64,000 nt of DNA from Pararhizobium sp. IMCC3301 (GTDB taxonomy: Bacteria > Pseudomonadota > Alphaproteobacteria > Rhizobiales > GCA-2746425), in assembly GCF_030758315.1 (NCBI RefSeq), contig NZ_CP132336.1, positions 3,873,001-3,937,000 on the forward strand, given 5' to 3'. The notes under the pieces were generated by a model that saw nothing but the letters and a program-made list of their open reading frames with translations, did no database searches and was not told the DNA's origin. The translations under genes were made by a program, and so were the position numbers. Positions 61,176 to 64,000 of this stretch are shown in pieces. Each line of letters starts with the position of its first letter. Position 1 is the first letter of the stretch.

Positions 61176-61475
61176 TCAGGTCCAGAGCCAGAAGATGCCC
61201 TCGTTCGCTATGAACTCGAGCGCCTCGTCGAGGGGTATGACGACGCCGCCGATGTCATCGACATCCTCCCATTTGCGCCGGTGTGACCAGTATCCGAGCC
61301 GGACTTCGTTGCCGTTGCCGGTCGGCTTCAGCCGGGCAATCGGCGCCTCCGTCTCCAGCAGGTAGAGATGGTAGGCACCCTTGTCTTTGTAAAAACCGAC
61401 GCCACCACCATTGGCGTCGTCGAAGGCTTCGATGCGAACGGCGATTTCGTCATGCTGCATGTGCCGATCATACAT
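61176..61475 (-). CDS. IS passenger protein, DUF3024-like, second copy
   Basis: Identical in translation to the protein encoded at 457-756: 99 residues with GVGFYKDKGAYHLYLL, GYWSHRRKWEDV and PLDEALEFIANE. It lies between the left terminal repeat and the transposase gene, with the two starts 82 bases apart and divergent, so they share one promoter region. Function unknown. Possible roles (inference) are control of transposition or a host-interaction function. Confidence 0.65.
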   Translation of the reverse strand: MYDRHMQHDEIAVRIEAFDDANGGGVGFYKDKGAYHLYLLETEAPIARLKPTGNGNEVRLGYWSHRRKWEDVDDIGGVVIPLDEALEFIANEGIFWLWT

Positions 61476-61557
61476 AGGAACACCTCAGGGCACGTGATTC
61501 ACTTTGCCGCAGGTTTGCCTGCTTGCATGGTCAGCGACAAGGGATTCGAAACATGGG

Positions 61558-62943
61558 ATGAAACATCATGCCCCCTTCTTGCCGCCGTCTCCGGGCGATC
61601 CCGTTCCCCAGATCCTGCGCGATTGGCTGCAGGCGCTGCGCCCGTGCTTCACGGCGCCCAGTTGGGAGCACATGCTCGTCCTGGTCATGGGGGCCGTGCT
61701 GGCCCCGGGCAAGCGCACCGTCAGCGCCTGCCTGCGGATGACCGGGCGCGCCGAGGCGAAAAACTTTTCGAGCTACCATCAGCTCCTTAACCGCGCCCGC
61801 TGGGAGTCTCGCGATATGTCTCGGCGCCTGCTGGCCATGATCATCGACCGCCTCGTGCCGGAGGGTCCCGTGGTCATCGGGATGGACGATACAATCGAGC
61901 GCCGATGGGGGCGCAAAATCACTGCGCGCGGCATCTATCGCGATCCTGTCCGCTCCAGCCATGGCCACTTCGTCAAAGCCAGCGGGCTGCGCTGGTTGAG
62001 CTTCATGGTGCTGACGCCGGTCCCTTGGGCAGGTGTTGTGAAGGCCCTCCCGGTGCTCACCCTGTTGGCCCCCTCGGAGCGCTCCGACCACCAGCGCGGA
62101 CGCAGGCACAAGCTGCTGACCGACTGGGCCCGCCAAGGGGCGCTCCAGCTCTGTCGCTGGATGCCAGAGCGCGACATCGTCTTCGTGGGCGATAGCGGCT
62201 TCGCTGTCCATGAACTGGCGTACGCCATCGGCGGCCGAGCAACCCTCATCAGCCGACTGCGGCTCGACGCCAATCTCTACGCGGCCCCTCCAAAACGTGA
62301 CGGCCACACCCTCGGACGCCCGGCGCAGAAGGGGCCACCCTTGCCCAAGCTGAAAACGCTGCTTTCAAACCCGACCACGCCCTGGAAAAGGATCACCGCG
62401 TCCTCCTGGTATGGGCGCAAGCACCATAAGGCACTCGAAATTACCTCGAGCACCGCATTGTGGTACCGACCTGGTACGCCGCCCAAGCCAATTCGCTGGG
62501 TCCTCGTCAGGGATCCTGACGGCCGGCGCGCTCCGCAAGCTTTCTTCAGCACCGATACAACGCTCGATCCTGCCGACATCATCGCCCTGTTCGTCCGCCG
62601 CTGGCAGGTCGAGGTCACCTTCGCCGAAACCCGCGCCCATCTTGGCGTCGAAACCCAACGGCAATGGTCCGACAAAGCTATCGCCCGCACCACGCCGGCG
62701 CTGCTTGGTCTCTACAGCCTTATCTCTTTGTGGGCGTGCGATCTGTTGTCCAAGTCGAGCATTCCTTATGCCGCAGCCTGGTATCGTAAGACCCATCTCA
62801 CCTTCACCGATGCCATCGGCGCCGTAAGGCTCGCCTTATGGGTCGGAGACATTTATCAACACTCCCCGCCGCACCGGGAAAGACACAAAATCCCTCCCGA
62901 CCGTCTCGTGCGTATGGCAGAGGCTCTCTGCTTCGCCGCATAA
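61558..62943 (+). CDS. IS701-like DDE transposase, complete
   Basis: This 461-residue transposase has its first catalytic Asp in VVIGMDDTIERRWGRKI, a second acidic position in IVFVGDSGFAVHELAY, and the late Glu region VRRWQVEVTFAETRAHLG followed by TQRQWSDKAIARTTPALLGL. These blocks and the ~460-residue length fit the DDE_5/IS701-type group. The start is the ATG giving MKHHAPFL; a TTG 54 bases upstream extends the frame. The stop lies two bases before the right terminal repeat, so the gene fills the element. No frameshift is seen, so it may be active and able to mobilise both copies. Confidence 0.88.
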   Translation: MKHHAPFLPPSPGDPVPQILRDWLQALRPCFTAPSWEHMLVLVMGAVLAPGKRTVSACLRMTGRAEAKNFSSYHQLLNRARWESRDMSRRLLAMIIDRLVPEGPVVIGMDDTIERRWGRKITARGIYRDPVRSSHGHFVKASGLRWLSFMVLTPVPWAGVVKALPVLTLLAPSERSDHQRGRRHKLLTDWARQGALQLCRWMPERDIVFVGDSGFAVHELAYAIGGRATLISRLRLDANLYAAPPKRDGHTLGRPAQKGPPLPKLKTLLSNPTTPWKRITASSWYGRKHHKALEITSSTALWYRPGTPPKPIRWVLVRDPDGRRAPQAFFSTDTTLDPADIIALFVRRWQVEVTFAETRAHLGVETQRQWSDKAIARTTPALLGLYSLISLWACDLLSKSSIPYAAAWYRKTHLTFTDAIGAVRLALWVGDIYQHSPPHRERHKIPPDRLVRMAEALCFAA

Positions 62944-62961
62944 TGTACAAAGTCGAGCTGA

Positions 62962-63056
62962 GAGCCCGACTCTCAATTAATACCGATTGATTTCAATTCC
63001 TTGCGATAAGCCGGATGGAGGCGATGAGCAGGCATGCCTCAAAAGATGCCATTGGC
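62962..63056 (-). mobile_element. IS5-family end fragment
   Basis: This stretch matches the left end of the IS5 element at 784: GAGCCCGACTC, then AATTAATACC and TGATTTCAA, CCTTGCGATAAG and GGCGATGAGCAG, with a small internal deletion. It ends around GATGCCATTGG, beyond which there is no resemblance. Only the transposase 3' end is left. It is separated from the IS701-like element by four bases, as in the left copy. Confidence 0.7.
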
Positions 63057-63124
63057 ACTTTTCGATCTTGATGTTTGGTTCGAGGAAGCTCAAGAAAACC
63101 GGCAATCATGCCATGTCGAAAGGA

Positions 63125-64000
63125 TCACCGGGCGGTGATGGCCTCCTGCGTGATTTCGAACTGAGCCAAGTGGTCTGTGAATTGCTGTAGTGCCGGCTGC
63201 AATGCCCCGGACAACCATCCGCAATGGGTGGGGACCCGGTCACTAATGTCCAGAATCGGCCGCGCAACAAGTCGTTTGTCAATGGTTTGAACCTGGCATT
63301 CAGGGAGGATCGATACTCCGAGACCGCAAGAGACCAGCCCTATAATCGCGCGGGATTCCGGGACCCTCAGCACGATTCGGGGATTGATGCCCGCTTTATC
63401 CCAGTGGCGAAACAGATGCGCGTTGAATGTTCTCCACGAAGCCGTCTCACCTAAAATGAAAGGCAAGTCGGCAAGATCAGCAAGCCGGAGTTGGTCAGGA
63501 ACCCCAACAGGGTGATCGACGGGTAAGATCGCCAGCAATCGGTCGGACTGAATGTCGATGGTGCGGACGTCGGCGCGAAGCGACGGTCCGGTCATAAAGC
63601 CGACATCAAGACGTCCTTTGTCCAGCATATCAAGCTGTCGTTCCGTATGGGCCTGAGTGAGCCGGATATGAATTTCTGGCGCGAGACCATGGAACGATTT
63701 GATGATGTCGGGCAAGCGACCGGAAACCACGGTGTCAGTATAGCCGACATTCAGGTGCCCCGCATATCCCTGTGCAACCTTCTGTGTCAGGTCTATGACG
63801 TCGCCCAGATCCCGCAGCACACGTTCGCAACCTGTGGCGAAAGCATGGCCAGCGACGGTAAGTTTTACGTGCCGGTTCGTCCGTTCGAGCAGCTTTACGC
63901 CCACCTCTCCCTCAAGCTGTACAATAGCGCGGCTCAGCGCAGGCTGGGTGATATTCAACTGCTGCGCTGTCCGCCGGAAATTCAGTTCCTTGGAGAGGCT
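63125..64000 (-). CDS. LysR-family regulator, 5' end beyond the window
   Basis: The visible ~291 codons contain the HTH (SLSKELNFRRTAQQLNITQP, then ALSRAIVQLEGEVGVKLLER) and the effector domain (HLNVGYTDTVVSGRLPDIIK, DVGFMTGPSLRADV, LPFILGETASWRTF, SCGLGVSILPEC). The reading frame stays open to the window edge on the minus strand, so only the first dozen or so residues are missing. The methionine at 63958 lies inside the recognition helix and is not the start. Its target genes presumably lie to the right, outside this window. Bases 63057-63124 hold nothing recognisable. Confidence 0.88.
   Translation of the reverse strand, partial: SLSKELNFRRTAQQLNITQPALSRAIVQLEGEVGVKLLERTNRHVKLTVAGHAFATGCERVLRDLGDVIDLTQKVAQGYAGHLNVGYTDTVVSGRLPDIIKSFHGLAPEIHIRLTQAHTERQLDMLDKGRLDVGFMTGPSLRADVRTIDIQSDRLLAILPVDHPVGVPDQLRLADLADLPFILGETASWRTFNAHLFRHWDKAGINPRIVLRVPESRAIIGLVSCGLGVSILPECQVQTIDKRLVARPILDISDRVPTHCGWLSGALQPALQQFTDHLAQFEITQEAITAR

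Larger units (their letters stand above)
61153..62957 (+). mobile_element. IS701-like insertion sequence, complete right copy
   Basis: This 1805-bp element is bounded by perfect 13-base terminal inverted repeats, CTCGACTTTGTAC at 61153-61165 and GTACAAAGTCGAG at 62945-62957. It carries the transposase on the plus strand and a divergent 99-residue passenger gene on the minus strand. Flanks are CTTAG on the left and CTGAG on the right, so no exact target duplication is visible. The inverted partial copy at 1-779 is its twin. Four bases beyond the right end begins an IS5-family end fragment. Confidence 0.88.

Overview
The window is a 64 kb accessory region, probably from a plasmid or genomic island of a marine or soil alphaproteobacterium (Rhodobacteraceae or Rhizobiales type). 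The grounds are three tripartite tricarboxylate transporter (TTT) systems, cytoplasmic type I sulfatases, a rhizobial-type cyclic beta-1,2-glucan synthase, NsrR-like and FCD-GntR regulators, and a high IS load with several broken genes. By eye, base composition changes from module to module (25.9-31.9 kb and 49-55 kb are very GC-rich, 33.6-48.2 kb is clearly less so), which suggests assembly by transfer. No tRNA, rRNA, CRISPR array or replication gene was recognised.

Layout. Bases 1-3535 are an IS graveyard: a partial IS701-like copy, an apparently intact IS5-family element, and IS3, IS630 and IS481 remnants. Bases 3.6-13.9 kb hold catabolic module A: a sulfatase/phosphonate-monoesterase-like hydrolase, a GNAT protein, an NAD epimerase/dehydratase, a PHP-type hydrolase, a TetR regulator, TctC-TctB-TctA and an enolase-superfamily enzyme. 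Two nearly identical palindromes mark a likely TetR regulon. Bases 14.0-19.3 kb hold module B: a split UxaA/SuyAB-like lyase, a GntR regulator and a second TTT system, again with two matching operators. Bases 19.5-23.7 kb hold a patatin-like lipase, a small membrane protein, a CBS-BON protein and a frameshifted cyclopropane fatty acid synthase. Bases 23.8-25.5 kb hold a broken IS701 transposase, a broken serine recombinase and a dispersed repeat.

Bases 25.9-31.9 kb hold module C: IclR, a polar amino-acid type ABC transporter, an AstE/DoeB-like deacylase and a PLP threonine-dehydratase-like enzyme. Direct copies of the dispersed repeat flank it. Bases 32.3-48.2 kb hold an IS630 element followed by module D, which looks like a beta-1,2-glucan locus: a 2815-residue cyclic glucan synthase, a truncated GH39 gene just downstream, an SDR, an intact GH39, a glycoamylase-domain (GH144-like) hydrolase and a flavin disulfide oxidoreductase. 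Bases 48.3-55.2 kb hold module E: LysR, a third TctCBA system and two tandem paralogous cytoplasmic sulfatases, an apparent import-then-desulfate operon. Bases 55.5-61.0 kb hold an NsrR-like Rrf2 regulator and a branched-chain-type ABC operon (GFKHM order) preceded by four 19-bp tandem repeats. Bases 61.15-62.96 kb hold a complete copy of the IS701-like element, inverted relative to the left-edge copy, followed by an IS5 end fragment and a partial LysR gene.

The common theme is uptake of organic acids or sulfated and acylated small molecules, each system with its own regulator and one or two intracellular enzymes, held between inverted IS copies about 60 kb apart.
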